Of a stretch of 64,000 nt of DNA, positions 42,688-53,431 are shown piece by piece. Every line of letters begins with the position of its first letter. Position 1 is the stretch's first letter. The notes beneath the pieces were generated by a model. The model saw only the letters and a program-made list of their open reading frames with translations. It was not told the origin of the DNA and searched no databases. Source of the stretch: Sphingomonas sp. GTDB lineage: Bacteria; Pseudomonadota; Alphaproteobacteria; Sphingomonadales; Sphingomonadaceae. The stretch covers positions 124,001 to 188,000 of the forward strand of contig JAFOMG010000006.1 of assembly GCA_017418975.1 (NCBI GenBank), written 5' to 3'. The position numbers were made by a program, and so were the translations under genes.

Positions 42688-42992
42688 TGCGTTTCATCGA
42701 AGACGATGAGAATGACGATCCGATCCTCTCGGTCGTCAATCTGGTCGACCTGTTCCTCGTGATCACCGCCGTGCTGATGGTGCTGATCGCGCGCAACCCG
42801 CTCAACCCCTTCCAGTCCAGACAGGTGGTGGTGGTCGAGAATCCGGGCAGGAAGGACATGACGATCACGGTCAAGGACGGCGAGAAGCTCGAACGCTATA
42901 CCGCATCCGATCGCATGGGCGATGGCGGCGGCATGAAGGCGGGCGTTACCTATCGCCTGCCCAGCGGCGATCTCGTCTATGTGCCGGAATAG
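42687..42992 (+). CDS. DUF2149 family protein of the CobN-like locus
   Basis: A 101-residue protein with one N-terminal membrane span (LSVVNLVDLFLVITAVLMVLIA) and a short extracytoplasmic domain (VVVVENPGRKDMTITVKDGEKLERYT; SGDLVYVPE). The SVVNLVDLFLVITAVLMV helix recalls ExbD/TolR-type partners and the family is DUF2149, known beside CobN-like and ExbB-like genes. The start ATG overlaps the preceding stop (TGATG). I infer an ExbD-like role, a small partner linking the proton channel to the periplasmic chelatase. Confidence 0.85.
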   Translation: MRFIEDDENDDPILSVVNLVDLFLVITAVLMVLIARNPLNPFQSRQVVVVENPGRKDMTITVKDGEKLERYTASDRMGDGGGMKAGVTYRLPSGDLVYVPE

Positions 42993-43034
42993 GGCTCGAA
43001 AGGCGCCCTGGGAGCGCTGATCCCGGCTTCGGGC

Positions 43035-43718
43035 TCAGGCCATCAGGCGATAGCCCACCCCCGGCTCGTTGCGGATCACCGAAGGAGCCGCCGCATCGCC
43101 CTCCAGCTTGCGGCGGACGCCGCGCGCGGCGACGCGGAGATATTCGACGTCATGCTCGTGGCCCGGGCCCCAGACGGTGCGCAGCAGCTGGGCATGAGTC
43201 ACCACCCGCCCGGGATGCTTGGCGAGCTCGGCGAGAAAGCCGAACTCCTTGGGCGTCAGATGCACCTCCTCGCCGGCCCTGCGGACCAGCCTTGCGCCCA
43301 GGTCGATCTCGATCGCATCGATCCGCACCACCGGCATCTCGGCCTCCACCGAAAGGCGATGGCGCAGCGCGGTGCGGACGCGGGCGAGCACTTCCTCGGT
43401 ATCGAACGGCTTGGTCACATAGTCGTCCGCGCCCAGGTCGAGCGCGGTGACCTTCTGCTCGGTCGCGTCGCGCGCGGAGACGACGATCACGGACGCGCCC
43501 GCCGCCTTGAGCAGCGGCACCAGCTCAAGCCCGTCGCGATCGGGCAGGCCGAGATCGAGCAGCACCGCCTCGGGCTTGTCGATCTGCATGGCGCTCAGCG
43601 CGTCGCGGGCGCTCGCCGCCTCGACCACGCGGTAGCCCGCGCGCGCCAGCCCCGCGCCGAGCAGACGGCGGATCGCCGGCTCGTCGTCCACCACCAGAAT
43701 TTTCGCCTGCTGGCTCAT
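43035..43718 (-). CDS. kdpE: Response regulator KdpE
   Basis: A 227-residue OmpR-family regulator: a receiver domain with ILVVDDEPAIRRLL, the phospho-acceptor Asp in LLDLGLPD, KPFDTEEVLARVRTAL, and a winged-helix domain with HLTPKEFGFLAEL, VTHAQLLRTVWGPGHEHD and YLRVAARGVRRKLE. Phosphorylated by KdpD, it activates the kdp operon. The start ATG at 43718 overlaps the kdpD stop by four bases. It is the last gene of the kdp transcript. Confidence 0.96.
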   Translation of the reverse strand: MSQQAKILVVDDEPAIRRLLGAGLARAGYRVVEAASARDALSAMQIDKPEAVLLDLGLPDRDGLELVPLLKAAGASVIVVSARDATEQKVTALDLGADDYVTKPFDTEEVLARVRTALRHRLSVEAEMPVVRIDAIEIDLGARLVRRAGEEVHLTPKEFGFLAELAKHPGRVVTHAQLLRTVWGPGHEHDVEYLRVAARGVRRKLEGDAAAPSVIRNEPGVGYRLMA

Positions 43719-46375
43719 TCGCCTGCATTTCCTTTCCGTAGCAAGGCTTCCGGGAAGCGGATGGTGAAGATCGCCCCGGCCCGGTCGGTGCGGTTCGCCG
43801 CGGAGACACTCAGCCCCATCGCCTCGGCAAATCCCTTCACGATGGCGAGGCCGAGCCCGGTGCCTCCCTTGCGGTCCGATCCCTCGATCCGGGTGAAGGT
43901 CTCGAAGATCCGCGCCTCGTCGCCCGGCGGCAGGCCGGGGCCCTCGTCCATCACGCTCAGCGTCATGCTGCCCGGCTGGCGGCGCGCGGTAAGCGTGATC
44001 GACGAGCCCGGATCGCCATATTTTCCGGCATTCTCGATCAGGTTGATCAGGCAATGGTGGAACAGCTGCGGATCGACCGAGGCGAAGGGGAGCTCGGGCG
44101 GCACGTCGAGCCGCACCGGATGATCCTCCAGCACCCGCCGCAGGTCGTGCACGGCGGCGGCGACAGCCTCGGCTAGGTCGACCGGCTCGATCGACTGGTG
44201 GAGCGCGCCCGCTTCGATCCGCACCATGTCGAGCAGGTTGGCGACGAAGCGGTTGAGCCGTTCCGCCTCGGCGCGGGCGGCGGACAGCTGCTCCTCCTGC
44301 CCCTCGCCCGCCGGCCGCATCTCGCCCAGCATGCCGAGGATGGTGGTGAGCGGCGTGCGCAGGTCGTGGCTCACCGAGGAGAGCAGCGCTGCGCGCAGCC
44401 GGTCGCGCTCCTTCAGCTGGGTCACCATCGCCATCTCGCTCTCCAGCGCGATCCGCTCAAAGGCGAGCGCGGCCTGGTCGAGCAGGCTGAGCAGCAGCGG
44501 CAGCTGGTCCGAGCGCAGCGGATTGCCCGCATCGATCCGCGCCACGCCCAACACTCCTAGCGCCCGCCCGCCCGCCGCGAGCGGATGGAACAGCCATTCC
44601 GAAGCGGTGAGCGTGTCCGAGCCGCGCCCGGCGGGGCTGTTGTGGTCGAACGACCATTGCGCCGCCGCCTGCTCGATCATCTCGAGCCGGTCCTCCGGCG
44701 GATAGGCCGCGCGCAGCCCGAGCTGGCCGTGCTCGGGCAGCAGCAGCACCGCGCTCACGTCGAGCAGCCGGGCGACCTCGGCGCAGAGCGTCTGGCCGAG
44801 ATCCTCCTGCGTGCTCACCCCCGTCAGCAGCCGCGCGAAGCCCGCCAGCGTGCTGTTCTGCGCTGCGCTGCGCTGGGCCAGCTCCGCCTGTGCCCGCACG
44901 CGCGCCGCGAGCTGGCTGGAGACCACCGCCACCCCCATCAGCACCAGCACGGTGATGATGTTCTGCGGGTCCTGGATGGTGAAGGTCCGGGTCGGCGGGA
45001 TGAAGAAGAAATTATAGGCGAGCGACGAGACCAGCCCGGTCACCACGCCCGGGCGCACGCCGTAGCGCGTCGCCGCGACCATCACCGGCAACAGGTAGAG
45101 CAGCCCGATATTGGTGATGTTGCCGAGCGAGAAGATCGTCGCCCCCAGCACCGTGACTGCGACGACCAGGCCGAGCGAGACGATATAGTCGGCCGGGGAG
45201 CCCCAGCGGCCGCGCGGGCGGTGGTGGCGGCCGGGCGCGGGCGCTTCGAGCATCGGCAGCACGTGCACCGCGATGCCCGGCGTCTCGCGCACCAGCCGGT
45301 CCACCACCGAGCCGTGCCGCAGCTCGAACCAGCGCGAGCGCGCCGACTTGCCGACGATGAGCTGGGTGGCGCGCGCCTCGGCGGTGAAGCGCTTGAGGCC
45401 CTCCAGCACCGATTCCGCCGGCACCGTCGCCACCTGCCCGCCGAGCTGGCTGGCGAGATGGAGCGTCGCGGCGATCTGGGCATTTTCCGCGTCGCTGAGC
45501 CGGGCGGTGCGCGGCGTTTCGATGTGCACCGCCGTCCAGGGCGCGCGCAGCCCGTCGGCGACGCGCTTGGCGGCGCGGACCAGCTCGGCCGAGCCGGGCA
45601 GCTCGCTCACCGCCACCACCAGCCGCTCGCTGGCCGCCCAGGTGCCGGCCAGCGCATGGGTGCGCAGATAGTCGAGCATCTGCGCGTCGACCGCCTGGGC
45701 GGCGCGGCGCAACGCCAGCTCGCGCAGGGCGGTCAGGTTCGACTTGGAGAAGAAATGCCCCAGCGCCCGCGTCGCTTCCTCGGGGACATAGACCTTGCCT
45801 TCGCGCAACCGCTCGATCAGCTCGTCGGGCGGCAGGTCGACGATCTCGAGGTCCGCCGCCTCGAGCACGCGGTCCGGTACGGTCTCGCGCACCCGCACCT
45901 TGGTGAAGGAGGCGACGACATCGTTCAGGCTCTCGATATGCTGGATGTTGACGGTGGAATAGACGTCGATCCCCGCCGCGAGCAGCTCCTCGATGTCCTG
46001 GTAGCGCTTGTCGTGGCGGCTGCCCGGCGCGTTGGTGTGGGCAAGCTCGTCGACCAGCACCAGCTGCGGCGCGCGGGCCAGGATGGCGTCGATGTCCATC
46101 TCGGCGATGGTGCGGCCATGATAGGCGACCGGACGGCGCGGCACGATCTCCAGCCCCTGGACCAGCGCCTCGGTCTCGACGCGGCCATGCGTCTCGACCA
46201 CGCCGATGACGACGTCGATGCCCGCCTTGCGCCGCGCCGCGGCTTCGGTGAGCATCTCATAGGTCTTGCCCACCCCGGGGGCGGCGCCGAGGAATACCTT
46301 CAGGCGGCCGAAGCCCTCCTGCGCGGCGGCGCGCAGCAGGGCGTCGGGATCGGGTCGCTGGTCGTCGTCGCTCAC
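43715..46375 (-). CDS. kdpD: Sensor histidine kinase KdpD
   Basis: An 886-residue turgor/K+ sensor kinase. The N-terminal KdpD domain has the Walker A loop [13 protein letters not shown] and the usp-like region; four membrane helices lie near 400-480 ([33 protein letters not shown]); a GAF-like segment follows; the HisKA box [13 protein letters not shown] carries the phospho-His (about 670), and the HATPase domain has [25 protein letters not shown] and [13 protein letters not shown]. Length and order match E. coli KdpD (894). It senses low external K+ and high ionic strength. Confidence 0.97.
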   Translation of the reverse strand: MSDDDQRPDPDALLRAAAQEGFGRLKVFLGAAPGVGKTYEMLTEAAARRKAGIDVVIGVVETHGRVETEALVQGLEIVPRRPVAYHGRTIAEMDIDAILARAPQLVLVDELAHTNAPGSRHDKRYQDIEELLAAGIDVYSTVNIQHIESLNDVVASFTKVRVRETVPDRVLEAADLEIVDLPPDELIERLREGKVYVPEEATRALGHFFSKSNLTALRELALRRAAQAVDAQMLDYLRTHALAGTWAASERLVVAVSELPGSAELVRAAKRVADGLRAPWTAVHIETPRTARLSDAENAQIAATLHLASQLGGQVATVPAESVLEGLKRFTAEARATQLIVGKSARSRWFELRHGSVVDRLVRETPGIAVHVLPMLEAPAPGRHHRPRGRWGSPADYIVSLGLVVAVTVLGATIFSLGNITNIGLLYLLPVMVAATRYGVRPGVVTGLVSSLAYNFFFIPPTRTFTIQDPQNIITVLVLMGVAVVSSQLAARVRAQAELAQRSAAQNSTLAGFARLLTGVSTQEDLGQTLCAEVARLLDVSAVLLLPEHGQLGLRAAYPPEDRLEMIEQAAAQWSFDHNSPAGRGSDTLTASEWLFHPLAAGGRALGVLGVARIDAGNPLRSDQLPLLLSLLDQAALAFERIALESEMAMVTQLKERDRLRAALLSSVSHDLRTPLTTILGMLGEMRPAGEGQEEQLSAARAEAERLNRFVANLLDMVRIEAGALHQSIEPVDLAEAVAAAVHDLRRVLEDHPVRLDVPPELPFASVDPQLFHHCLINLIENAGKYGDPGSSITLTARRQPGSMTLSVMDEGPGLPPGDEARIFETFTRIEGSDRKGGTGLGLAIVKGFAEAMGLSVSAANRTDRAGAIFTIRFPEALLRKGNAGE

Positions 46376-46971
46376 TCGGCGGCTTTTGCGCCCTGCGCCG
46401 CCTGCTTGTCGAGATCGCGATTGAGCGCAAGCACGTTGACGCGCGGCTCGCCCAGGAAGCCGAGCAGCGGCTGCTCGACATGCCCGGCGACGATCGCGCG
46501 CACCTTGCCGGCGCTCAGCCCCCGCGCCCCGGCGACGCGGGCCACCTGGAAAAAGGCCGCCTCGGGGCTGATGTCAGGGTCGAGCCCCGAGGCGGAGGTG
46601 GTCACCAGATCGGCGGGAACCGAATTTCCTGGTGCGGAACGGTTGGCGGCGACGTCCTTGGCGACGCGATCGACGAGCGCCTGCGCGGTCGGCCCCAGGT
46701 TGGAGCCGGACGAAGCGGTGGGGTCATAGCCATTGGTGCCGGCGGCCGAGGGCCGGCCGTGGAAATAGCGGGGACCGGCGAAACCCTGGCCGAGCAGCTC
46801 GGAGCCGCGCACCCGGCCGTCCTCGACGATCAGGCTGCCATTCGCCTGGTGCGGGAAGGCGAGCTGGCCGATGCCGGTGAGCGCCGCCGGATAGGCGAGC
46901 CCGAGCAGGGCGGCGAACAGGATCGTCAGGACGAGCGCCGGACGAAGAGCGGTAGTGAGATCCTTGAGCAT
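46372..46971 (-). CDS. kdpC: Potassium-transporting ATPase subunit KdpC
   Basis: A 199-residue single-span subunit. The N-terminal helix is [21 protein letters not shown]; the periplasmic domain shows [27 protein letters not shown] and [25 protein letters not shown], all KdpC signatures. KdpC stabilises the KdpFAB complex at the inner membrane and raises its ATP affinity. ATG at 46971 gives the family start [12 protein letters not shown]; the frame is open upstream but that overlaps kdpB. Confidence 0.96.
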   Translation of the reverse strand: MLKDLTTALRPALVLTILFAALLGLAYPAALTGIGQLAFPHQANGSLIVEDGRVRGSELLGQGFAGPRYFHGRPSAAGTNGYDPTASSGSNLGPTAQALVDRVAKDVAANRSAPGNSVPADLVTTSASGLDPDISPEAAFFQVARVAGARGLSAGKVRAIVAGHVEQPLLGFLGEPRVNVLALNRDLDKQAAQGAKAAE

Positions 46972-47015
46972 TTCTTCTTCCTTCTGAAGCCTCTCCGCGG
47001 GAGGGGCCTGCCTCG

Positions 47016-49028
47016 TCACGCCAGCCCCAGCCCCGCCACGACCAGGTCGATCAGCTTGATCCCCGCGAACGGCGCCAGCACGCCGCCCAGGCCGTAGATC
47101 GCCAGGTTGCGGGCCAGCAGCGGCCCCGCCCCGATCGGGCGATATTTCACGCCCTTGAGCGCCAGCGGCACCAGCGCCGGGATGATCAGCGCGTTGAAGA
47201 TGATCGCGGAGAGGATCGCGCTCTGCGGGCTCGCCAGCTCCATCACGTTGAGCACGCCGAGCGACGGATAGAGCGCGACGAACATCGCCGGGATGATCGC
47301 GAAATATTTCGCGATGTCGTTGGCGACCGAGAAGGTGGTCAGCGCCCCGCGCGTCATCAGCAGCTGCTTGCCCAGGCCGACGATCTCGATGAGCTTGGTC
47401 GGATCGCTGTCGAGATCGACCATGTTGCCCGCCTCGCGCGCGGCCTGGGTGCCGGTATTCATCGCCACGCCCACATCGGACTGGGCGAGCGCCGGCGCAT
47501 CGTTGGTGCCGTCGCCGCACATCGCCACCAGGCGGCCGCCCTGCTGCTCCTTGCGGATCAGCGCGAGCTTGTCCTCCGGCGTGGCTTCGGCGAGGAAATC
47601 ATCCACCCCGGCCTCGGCCGCGATCGCCGCGGCGGTCAGCGGATTGTCGCCGGTGATCATCACGGTGCGGATGCCCATCCGGCGCAGCTCGCCGAACCGC
47701 TCGCGCACCCCGGCCTTGACCACGTCCTTGAGCGCGATCACGCCGAACAGCCGGCCATCCTCGGCCACCGCCAGCGGAGTCTGGCCCTGGCGCGCGATCT
47801 CCTCGGCGATGCGGCGCAGGTCGCCGCCCGCCGCCGTCTCGCCCAGGCCGGGATTGGCGCGCAGCACCGCGTCGACCGCGCCCTTCTGGATCAGCGTGGT
47901 GCCGATGCGGACGCCCGAGATGCGCGTCTGGGCAGTGAAGGGAATGACCTCGGCGGTCTTGGGCAGGCTGCGGATCTCCACCGCATATCTGCCCTGGGCG
48001 AGCGCCACGATCGAGCGGCCCTCGGGCGTCTCGTCGGCCAGGCTGGCGAGCAGGGCGGCGCGCGCCAGCTCGTCGGTGGTGACGCCGCCGAGCGGGCGGA
48101 ACTCGCTCGCGGCGCGGTCGCCGATGGTGATGGTGCCGGTCTTGTCGAGCAGCAGCACGTCGATATCGCCCGCCGCCTCCACCGCGCGGCCCGATTTGGC
48201 AAGCACGTTGAAGCGTACCAGCCGGTCCATCCCCGCGATGCCGATCGCCGAGAGCAAGGCCGCGATCGTGGTCGGGATCAGCGTGATCAGCAGCGCCGCC
48301 AGGATCGCCACCGGCACCTGGCCGCCCGCATAGGCGGCGAAGCTCGGAATGGTCGAGACGGCGATCAGGAAGATGATCGTCAGGCCGACGAGCAGGATGG
48401 TCAGCGCGATCTCGTTCGGAGTCTTCTGGCGCTCGGCTCCCTCCACCAGCGCGATCATCCGGTCGAGGAAACCCTGGCCCGGCTCCTGGGTGACGCGCAC
48501 CTTGATCCGGTCCGAGATCACGCGGGTGCCGGCGGTCACCGCCGAACGGTCGCCGCCCGCCTCGCGGATCACCGGCGCGCTCTCGCCGGTGATCGCGCTT
48601 TCGTTGACCGAGGCGACGCCCTCGATCACCTCGCCATCGGCCGGGATCAGGTCGCCGGTCTCGACCAGGACGATGTCGCCCCTCTTCAGCTGCGAGGCCG
48701 GGACGACCCTGCCGCTGGGCAGTCGCGCGCTGAGCTCCGACTTGGTGGCGCGCAGCGACGCGGCCTGGGCGCGGCCCCGCCCCTCGGCCAGCGCCTCGGC
48801 AAAGGTGCCGAACAGCACGGTGAGCCACAGCCAGACGATCAGCTGGATCTGGAAGGACAGGGACAGGCTGGTGCCGCCGAGGAACAGCAGCACGGTGAGC
48901 AGCAGCGCGACCACCGCGGTGGTGAAGAGCACGGGGTTCTTCACCAGCTGGCGCGGATCGAGCTTCGCGAACGCGTCGCCGATGGCAGGGCCGATCAGGG
49001 CGGGCGTGAACAGGGTTGCGGTCGTCAT
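47016..49028 (-). CDS. kdpB: Potassium-transporting ATPase ATP-binding subunit KdpB
   Basis: A 670-residue P-type ATPase subunit that powers high-affinity K+ uptake. It has the actuator motif [12 protein letters not shown], the phosphorylation site [10 protein letters not shown] (Asp near residue 295), the [11 protein letters not shown] nucleotide-binding loop, and [20 protein letters not shown] in the P domain, with membrane helices at each end. ATG at 49028 opens the family N-terminus [13 protein letters not shown]. It is flanked by kdpA and kdpC with 11-bp and 44-bp gaps. Confidence 0.98.
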   Translation of the reverse strand: MTTATLFTPALIGPAIGDAFAKLDPRQLVKNPVLFTTAVVALLLTVLLFLGGTSLSLSFQIQLIVWLWLTVLFGTFAEALAEGRGRAQAASLRATKSELSARLPSGRVVPASQLKRGDIVLVETGDLIPADGEVIEGVASVNESAITGESAPVIREAGGDRSAVTAGTRVISDRIKVRVTQEPGQGFLDRMIALVEGAERQKTPNEIALTILLVGLTIIFLIAVSTIPSFAAYAGGQVPVAILAALLITLIPTTIAALLSAIGIAGMDRLVRFNVLAKSGRAVEAAGDIDVLLLDKTGTITIGDRAASEFRPLGGVTTDELARAALLASLADETPEGRSIVALAQGRYAVEIRSLPKTAEVIPFTAQTRISGVRIGTTLIQKGAVDAVLRANPGLGETAAGGDLRRIAEEIARQGQTPLAVAEDGRLFGVIALKDVVKAGVRERFGELRRMGIRTVMITGDNPLTAAAIAAEAGVDDFLAEATPEDKLALIRKEQQGGRLVAMCGDGTNDAPALAQSDVGVAMNTGTQAAREAGNMVDLDSDPTKLIEIVGLGKQLLMTRGALTTFSVANDIAKYFAIIPAMFVALYPSLGVLNVMELASPQSAILSAIIFNALIIPALVPLALKGVKYRPIGAGPLLARNLAIYGLGGVLAPFAGIKLIDLVVAGLGLA

Positions 49029-49039
49029 GGCAAGGGACC

Positions 49040-50740
49040 TCAGAAGAGCTGGCCGTGGATCATCGCGAGATGATCGGCGATGGGACCGAGCGCGAGGCTG
49101 GGCAGGAAGGTGAGCCCGCCCAGGATCAGGACGATGCCGACGAGCAGGCCGACCCAGAGCAGGCCGGTGGTCGGGAACGAGCCCGCGCTCTCCGGATGCA
49201 CCTTCTTCGCGGCCAGGCTGCCGGCGATGGCGAGCGCGGGCACGATGATGAAGAAGCGGCCCACCCACATCGCGACGGCGAGCATGCCGTTGTAGAAGGG
49301 CGTGTTCGCGCTCAGGCCGCCAAAGGCCGAGCCATTGTTCGCGGTGGCCGAAGTGAAGGCGTAGAGGATCTCGGTGAAGCCATGCGGCCCCTTGTTGAGC
49401 GGCCCGGCCAGGCCCGCCGGCAGCGCCGAGGCCAGCGCGGTGCCGCCCAGGATCATCAGCGGCAGCACCGCGATGGCGAGGACGGCGAGCTTGACCTCGC
49501 GGCTCTCGATCTTCTTGCCGACATATTCGGGCGTGCGGCCCACCATCAGCCCGGCGACGAACACCGCGAGGATGGCGAAGAGCAGGAAGCCGTAGATGCC
49601 CGCGCCGACGCCGCCGATCACGACTTCGCCGAGCTGCATGTTGAACAGCGGGATCATGCCGCCGAGCGGCGTCAGGCTGTCGTGCATCGCATTGACCGCG
49701 CCGCACGAGGCCGCGGTGGTCACCACGCTGAACAGGGCGCTGGCGGCGATGCCGAAGCGGACTTCCTTGCCCTCCATGCTGCCCCCGGCAAGGCCGAGAT
49801 GATGGAGCGCCGGATTGCCCGCGGCTTCCTGCCAATAGCTCATGGTGGTGCCGGCGACGAACATGACCAGCATCGCGGCGAGGATTGCCCAGCCCTGGCG
49901 CGGATTCCCCACCGCCCGGCCGAAGCTGTGGGTCAGGCCGGCGCCGATCAGCAGGATCGACAGCATCTGGACGAAATTGGTGAGCGCGCCCGGATTCTCG
50001 AACGGATGCGCCGAATTGGCGTTGAAGAAGCCGCCGCCATTGGTGCCGAGCATCTTGATCGCTTCCTGCGAGGCGACGGGCCCGAGCAGGATCGTCTGGC
50101 GCGCGCCCTCCAGCGTGGTCGCGTCGACCGAGGACAGGAAGGTCTGCGGCACGCCGCTGGCGATCAGGAACAGCGCATAGACGATGCACGCGGGCAGCAG
50201 CACGTAGAGCGTCACCCGGGTCATGTCGGCCCAGAAATTGCCGATGCCGCTCGCCTGGCGCCGCGCGAAGCCGCGGAACAGCGCGAAGGCGATGGCGATG
50301 CCGGTCGCCGCCGACAGGAAATTATGGATGGTGAGGCCGAGCATCTGGCTGAGGATCGACAGGCTCTCGCCCGAATAGCTCTGCCAGTTGGTGTTGGTGG
50401 TGAAGCTCACCGCCGTGTTGAAGGCAAGGTCGGGCGACTGGCCCGGCAGCCCGCGCGGATTGAGCGGCAGCAGGTCCTGGAAGCGCAGGATGCAATAGGT
50501 GAAGGCGAAGGTCGCCAGCTGGAACGCCAGCATGTGCAGCGCATAGCGGCGCCAGCCCTGCTCGGCGTGCGGATCGACGCCGGCGAGCCTGTAGAAGCCG
50601 CGCTCGACCGGGCCGAGCACGGCATGGAGCGGCGTGCGCCGCCCTTCATAGATGGCGAAGAGCCAGCTCCCCATCGGCTTGGCGAGCGCGACGAGGAGCA
50701 GCAGGAAGACGAGGATCAGCGTCCAGCCTTGCACGGTCAT
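49040..50740 (-). CDS. kdpA: Potassium-transporting ATPase K+-binding subunit KdpA
   Basis: A 566-residue channel-like subunit with about ten helices. Selectivity-filter regions are present: [30 protein letters not shown], and [14 protein letters not shown]. It binds and translocates K+ and hands the energy step to KdpB. Length matches E. coli KdpA (557). The start ATG at 50740 begins [20 protein letters not shown], 12 bp downstream of kdpF. Confidence 0.98.
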   Translation of the reverse strand: MTVQGWTLILVFLLLLVALAKPMGSWLFAIYEGRRTPLHAVLGPVERGFYRLAGVDPHAEQGWRRYALHMLAFQLATFAFTYCILRFQDLLPLNPRGLPGQSPDLAFNTAVSFTTNTNWQSYSGESLSILSQMLGLTIHNFLSAATGIAIAFALFRGFARRQASGIGNFWADMTRVTLYVLLPACIVYALFLIASGVPQTFLSSVDATTLEGARQTILLGPVASQEAIKMLGTNGGGFFNANSAHPFENPGALTNFVQMLSILLIGAGLTHSFGRAVGNPRQGWAILAAMLVMFVAGTTMSYWQEAAGNPALHHLGLAGGSMEGKEVRFGIAASALFSVVTTAASCGAVNAMHDSLTPLGGMIPLFNMQLGEVVIGGVGAGIYGFLLFAILAVFVAGLMVGRTPEYVGKKIESREVKLAVLAIAVLPLMILGGTALASALPAGLAGPLNKGPHGFTEILYAFTSATANNGSAFGGLSANTPFYNGMLAVAMWVGRFFIIVPALAIAGSLAAKKVHPESAGSFPTTGLLWVGLLVGIVLILGGLTFLPSLALGPIADHLAMIHGQLF

Positions 50741-50752
50741 GATGAAGTCCGA

Positions 50753-50842
50753 TCAGAAGCGCTCGGGCCGGACGAGCACGGCCACGAGGTAGATGAGCAG
50801 GCCCAGGGCGGTGAGCCCGGCGAGCGCGAGCGGCAGCGGCAT
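50753..50842 (-). CDS. kdpF: Potassium-transporting ATPase accessory peptide KdpF
   Basis: A 29-residue single-span peptide starting MPLPLALAGLTALGLLIYLV and ending VRPERF. The KdpF pattern (one helix, LIYLVAVLVRPERF end) is clear, and the position directly before kdpA is standard. KdpF stabilises the Kdp complex. Too short for routine gene callers. Confidence 0.92.
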   Translation of the reverse strand: MPLPLALAGLTALGLLIYLVAVLVRPERF

Positions 50843-50852
50843 GGCGTTCTCC

Positions 50853-50936
50853 TCAGGCCTGGTCGCAGAGGCGGACGCAGGCGAGCGTGAGCAGGAAGAG
50901 CCCGGCGAGCGCTCCCAGCCAGATCAGGTCGTTCAT
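50853..50936 (-). CDS. 27-residue membrane peptide upstream of kdpF
   Basis: An ATG at 50936 opens a 27-codon frame: MNDLIWLGALAGLFLLTLAC followed by VRLCDQA. It is a single hydrophobic helix with two Cys and a short polar end. A peptide of this kind, one span ending in a C(D/E)-type motif, often precedes kdpF in proteobacterial kdp operons. It lies 10 bp upstream of kdpF with no own promoter visible. Function unknown; probably a second small subunit or assembly peptide. Confidence 0.7.
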   Translation of the reverse strand: MNDLIWLGALAGLFLLTLACVRLCDQA

Positions 50937-50948
50937 GGTCTTGTTCCC

Positions 50949-51254
50949 CTATTGGCGGCGATCATGGCGCCCATTGTCGAACCGGATGTGCCCGGGCGGC
51001 ACGGGGATCAGCCGGAACAGGCCCGGCCCCTCGATCAGCAGCGCCCAGCCCAGCGCCCAGGCGATGACGGAAAGCACGGCCTCGCCGAATTCGGCGGGAT
51101 CGGCATTGTGCAGCGGCGCATGGTGGATCGAGACGGCGAGCGCCGACACCGCCAGCGCGCAGCCGCCAAGCAGCAGCGCGCCGCCCAGCCGCAGCCCGGC
51201 CTGTGCCGGCCAGCCTCCGGCGCCGCTTTCCAGACGATGCAGAAACGCACCCAC
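50949..51254 (-). CDS. First gene of the kdp transcript, small membrane protein
   Basis: A 101-residue protein with two hydrophobic segments: LRLGGALLLGGCALAVSALA and AVLSVIAWALGWALLIEGPG. The start is GTG at 51254, preceded by GGAGG six bases upstream. It lies between the kdp promoter region and the 27-residue peptide. The C-terminus is basic (RFDNGRHDRRQ). I do not recognise a family. Its position argues that it is expressed with Kdp and may matter for K+ transport, but that is inference. Confidence 0.7.
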   Translation of the reverse strand: MGAFLHRLESGAGGWPAQAGLRLGGALLLGGCALAVSALAVSIHHAPLHNADPAEFGEAVLSVIAWALGWALLIEGPGLFRLIPVPPGHIRFDNGRHDRRQ

Positions 51255-51335
51255 GATGAACCTCCGAACAGGATGTCGTGAGCAGCGATGTGGGGCGGCG
51301 GCCAGTTAAGGTTCCACGGGGAAGTTCGGCCCCCG

Positions 51336-51352
51336 CATAAAGATTCCATAAA
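51336..51352 (-). promoter_or_regulatory. Direct repeat, candidate KdpE binding site
   Basis: On the minus strand TTTATG-GAATC-TTTATG: two identical 6-base units with an 11-bp period, in an AT-rich patch of the kdp/kup intergenic region, 82 bp before the first kdp-transcript gene. OmpR-family regulators such as KdpE bind direct repeats one helical turn apart, so this is a good KdpE site. It is also 82 bp from the kup start. Confidence 0.6.
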
Positions 51353-51433
51353 ATCGTTGGCAGCGGCCGAAACCTCTGAATACTAGGCGGGCTCGACGGC
51401 GCCGAAGGGGGAGCCGGCAGGGAAAGGCCCGCC

Positions 51434-53332
51434 TTGAACGCGACGCAGACCGCCGAAACCGGCCCCTCGCACGGCCATCAGGATCGGCTCGGCACGCTTG
51501 CCGTCGGCGCCATCGGCGTGGTGTTCGGCGATATCGGCACCTCGCCGCTCTATTCGCTCAAGGAAAGCTTCATCGGCCATCATCCGCTGGCGGTGGACCG
51601 GGAGCATATCTTCGGCGTGCTCTCGCTGGTCTTCTGGACGATGGTGCTGGTGGTGACGCTCAAATATGTCGTCATCATCCTGCGCGCGGACAACAAGGGC
51701 GAAGGCGGCAGCCTGGCGCTGCTGGCGCTGATCACGCGCAAGCTGGGCGAGACGCGCTGGACGCCCTGGGTGACGATCCTGGGCGTGATCGCCACCGCGC
51801 TCTTCTATGGCGACGCGATCATCACGCCGGCGGTGTCGGTGCTGTCGGCGGTGGAGGGGCTCGCCACGGTCGAGGACTCGCTGTCGCAGCTGGTGCTGCC
51901 GATCAGCATCGCCATCCTGATCGGCCTCTTCATGATCCAGTCGCGCGGCACCGCGCGGGTCGGCCGGCTGTTCGGCCCGGTGATGGTCTTCTATTTCGCG
52001 GTGATCGCGGTGCTCGGCGTGTCCGGGATCGCGCGGAGCCCGGACATCCTCTGGGCGCTCAATCCCTGGTACGCGCTCAACTTCTTCCTGCTCGATCCCA
52101 TGCTTGCCTTCCTGGCGCTGGGATCGGTGGTGCTGGCGGTGACCGGAGCCGAGGCGCTCTATGCCGATATGGGCCATTTCGGGCGCAAGGCGATCATGGT
52201 CTCCTGGCTCTACATCGCCTTCCCCTGCCTGATGCTCAACTATCTCGGCCAGTCGGCGCTGCTGCTGAGCAACCCCGCCGCGGTGGAGAACCCGTTCTTC
52301 CTGCTGGCGCCCGAATGGGCCCGCCTCCCCCTCGTCATCCTCGCCACCATGGCGACGGTGATCGCCAGCCAGGCGGTGATCTCCGGCGCCTTTTCGGTGA
52401 CGCAGCAGGCGGTGCAGCTCGGCTTCCTTCCGCGCCTGCGCATCCGCCATACCAGCGCCAAGGCGGCGGGGCAGATCTATGTCCCGCTCACCAACTGGCT
52501 GCTGCTGATCATGGTGATCCTGCTCGTCCTCGGCTTCCGCAGCTCGAGCAATCTCGCCGCCGCCTATGGCATCGCGGTGACCGGCACGATGTTCATCACC
52601 GCCTGCATGCTGGGCGTGCTCACCTTCGCGGTGTGGAAATGGCCGCCGGTCGTGGCCGGGCTGGTCACCGGCGGCTTCCTGCTCATCGACGGGCTCTATT
52701 TCGCCTCGAACGTCACCAAGATCCCCGATGGCGGCTGGTTCCCGCTGCTGGTGGCGGCGATCGTCTTCATCCTGCTCACCACCTGGGCGAGCGGGCGCCG
52801 GCTGGTCCGCGCGCGGCTGCACGAAGGGGCGATGCCGATCCAGATCTTCATCCAGTCCGCCGGCCATTCGGTGCAGCGCGTCCCGGGCACCGCCGTGTTC
52901 CTTGCCAGCACCGACGACATTCCGCCCGCGCTGCTCCACAACCTCAAGCACAACAAGGTGCTGCACGATCGCGTGGTGATCCTCACCGTGGCGATCGAGC
53001 AGGTGCCGCATGTCGCCCCCGCGGCCCGTGCCGAAGTGAAGCCGCTCGGCGAGGGATTCTACCGGATCGTCCTCCATTACGGCTTCATGGACGAGATCGA
53101 CATTCCCGCCGCGCTCCATGCGCTGGGCGAAGCCGTGGGCGACAAGTTCAAGGCGATGGAGACGAGCTATTTCCTCGCCCGGCAGACGCTGATCGCTTCG
53201 TCCCGGCCGGGCATGGCGATCTGGCGCGAGAAGCTGTTCGCCCTGATGGTCCGCAACGCCGAGAGCGCGATGGAGTTCTTCAAGCTCCCCACCAACCGCG
53301 TGGTCGAGCTGGGGAGCCAGGTGGAGATTTGA
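51434..53332 (+). CDS. kup: Low-affinity potassium transporter Kup
   Basis: A 632-residue K+:H+ symporter with twelve membrane helices and a C-terminal cytoplasmic domain. Signatures are [64 protein letters not shown] and [16 protein letters not shown]. The start is TTG at 51434 with an AGGGAAAGG stretch upstream; no ATG is closer to the family N-terminus. It is divergent from the kdp operon and shares a 179-bp intergenic region. Kup works at acidic pH and higher K+, complementing high-affinity Kdp. Confidence 0.96.
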   Translation: MNATQTAETGPSHGHQDRLGTLAVGAIGVVFGDIGTSPLYSLKESFIGHHPLAVDREHIFGVLSLVFWTMVLVVTLKYVVIILRADNKGEGGSLALLALITRKLGETRWTPWVTILGVIATALFYGDAIITPAVSVLSAVEGLATVEDSLSQLVLPISIAILIGLFMIQSRGTARVGRLFGPVMVFYFAVIAVLGVSGIARSPDILWALNPWYALNFFLLDPMLAFLALGSVVLAVTGAEALYADMGHFGRKAIMVSWLYIAFPCLMLNYLGQSALLLSNPAAVENPFFLLAPEWARLPLVILATMATVIASQAVISGAFSVTQQAVQLGFLPRLRIRHTSAKAAGQIYVPLTNWLLLIMVILLVLGFRSSSNLAAAYGIAVTGTMFITACMLGVLTFAVWKWPPVVAGLVTGGFLLIDGLYFASNVTKIPDGGWFPLLVAAIVFILLTTWASGRRLVRARLHEGAMPIQIFIQSAGHSVQRVPGTAVFLASTDDIPPALLHNLKHNKVLHDRVVILTVAIEQVPHVAPAARAEVKPLGEGFYRIVLHYGFMDEIDIPAALHALGEAVGDKFKAMETSYFLARQTLIASSRPGMAIWREKLFALMVRNAESAMEFFKLPTNRVVELGSQVEI

Positions 53333-53399
53333 AGCGGCGCCCCCTCCCCGAAAGGGCGGGGAGATAGGCGCGAACCGCGCGGCGCCGGCCGGCCGGAAA

Positions 53400-53419
53400 G
53401 GGGGCGGATCGCCGCCCCC
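53400..53419. terminator. GC hairpin between kup and the pectin-type receptor
   Basis: GGGGGCGG (53400-53407), loop ATCG, CCGCCCCC (53412-53419): an 8-bp perfect stem between convergent genes, 12 bp after the receptor stop on the minus strand, where it is followed by TTT. A plausible weak bidirectional terminator. Confidence 0.45.
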
Positions 53420-53431
53420 TCCCCCAGCGGA

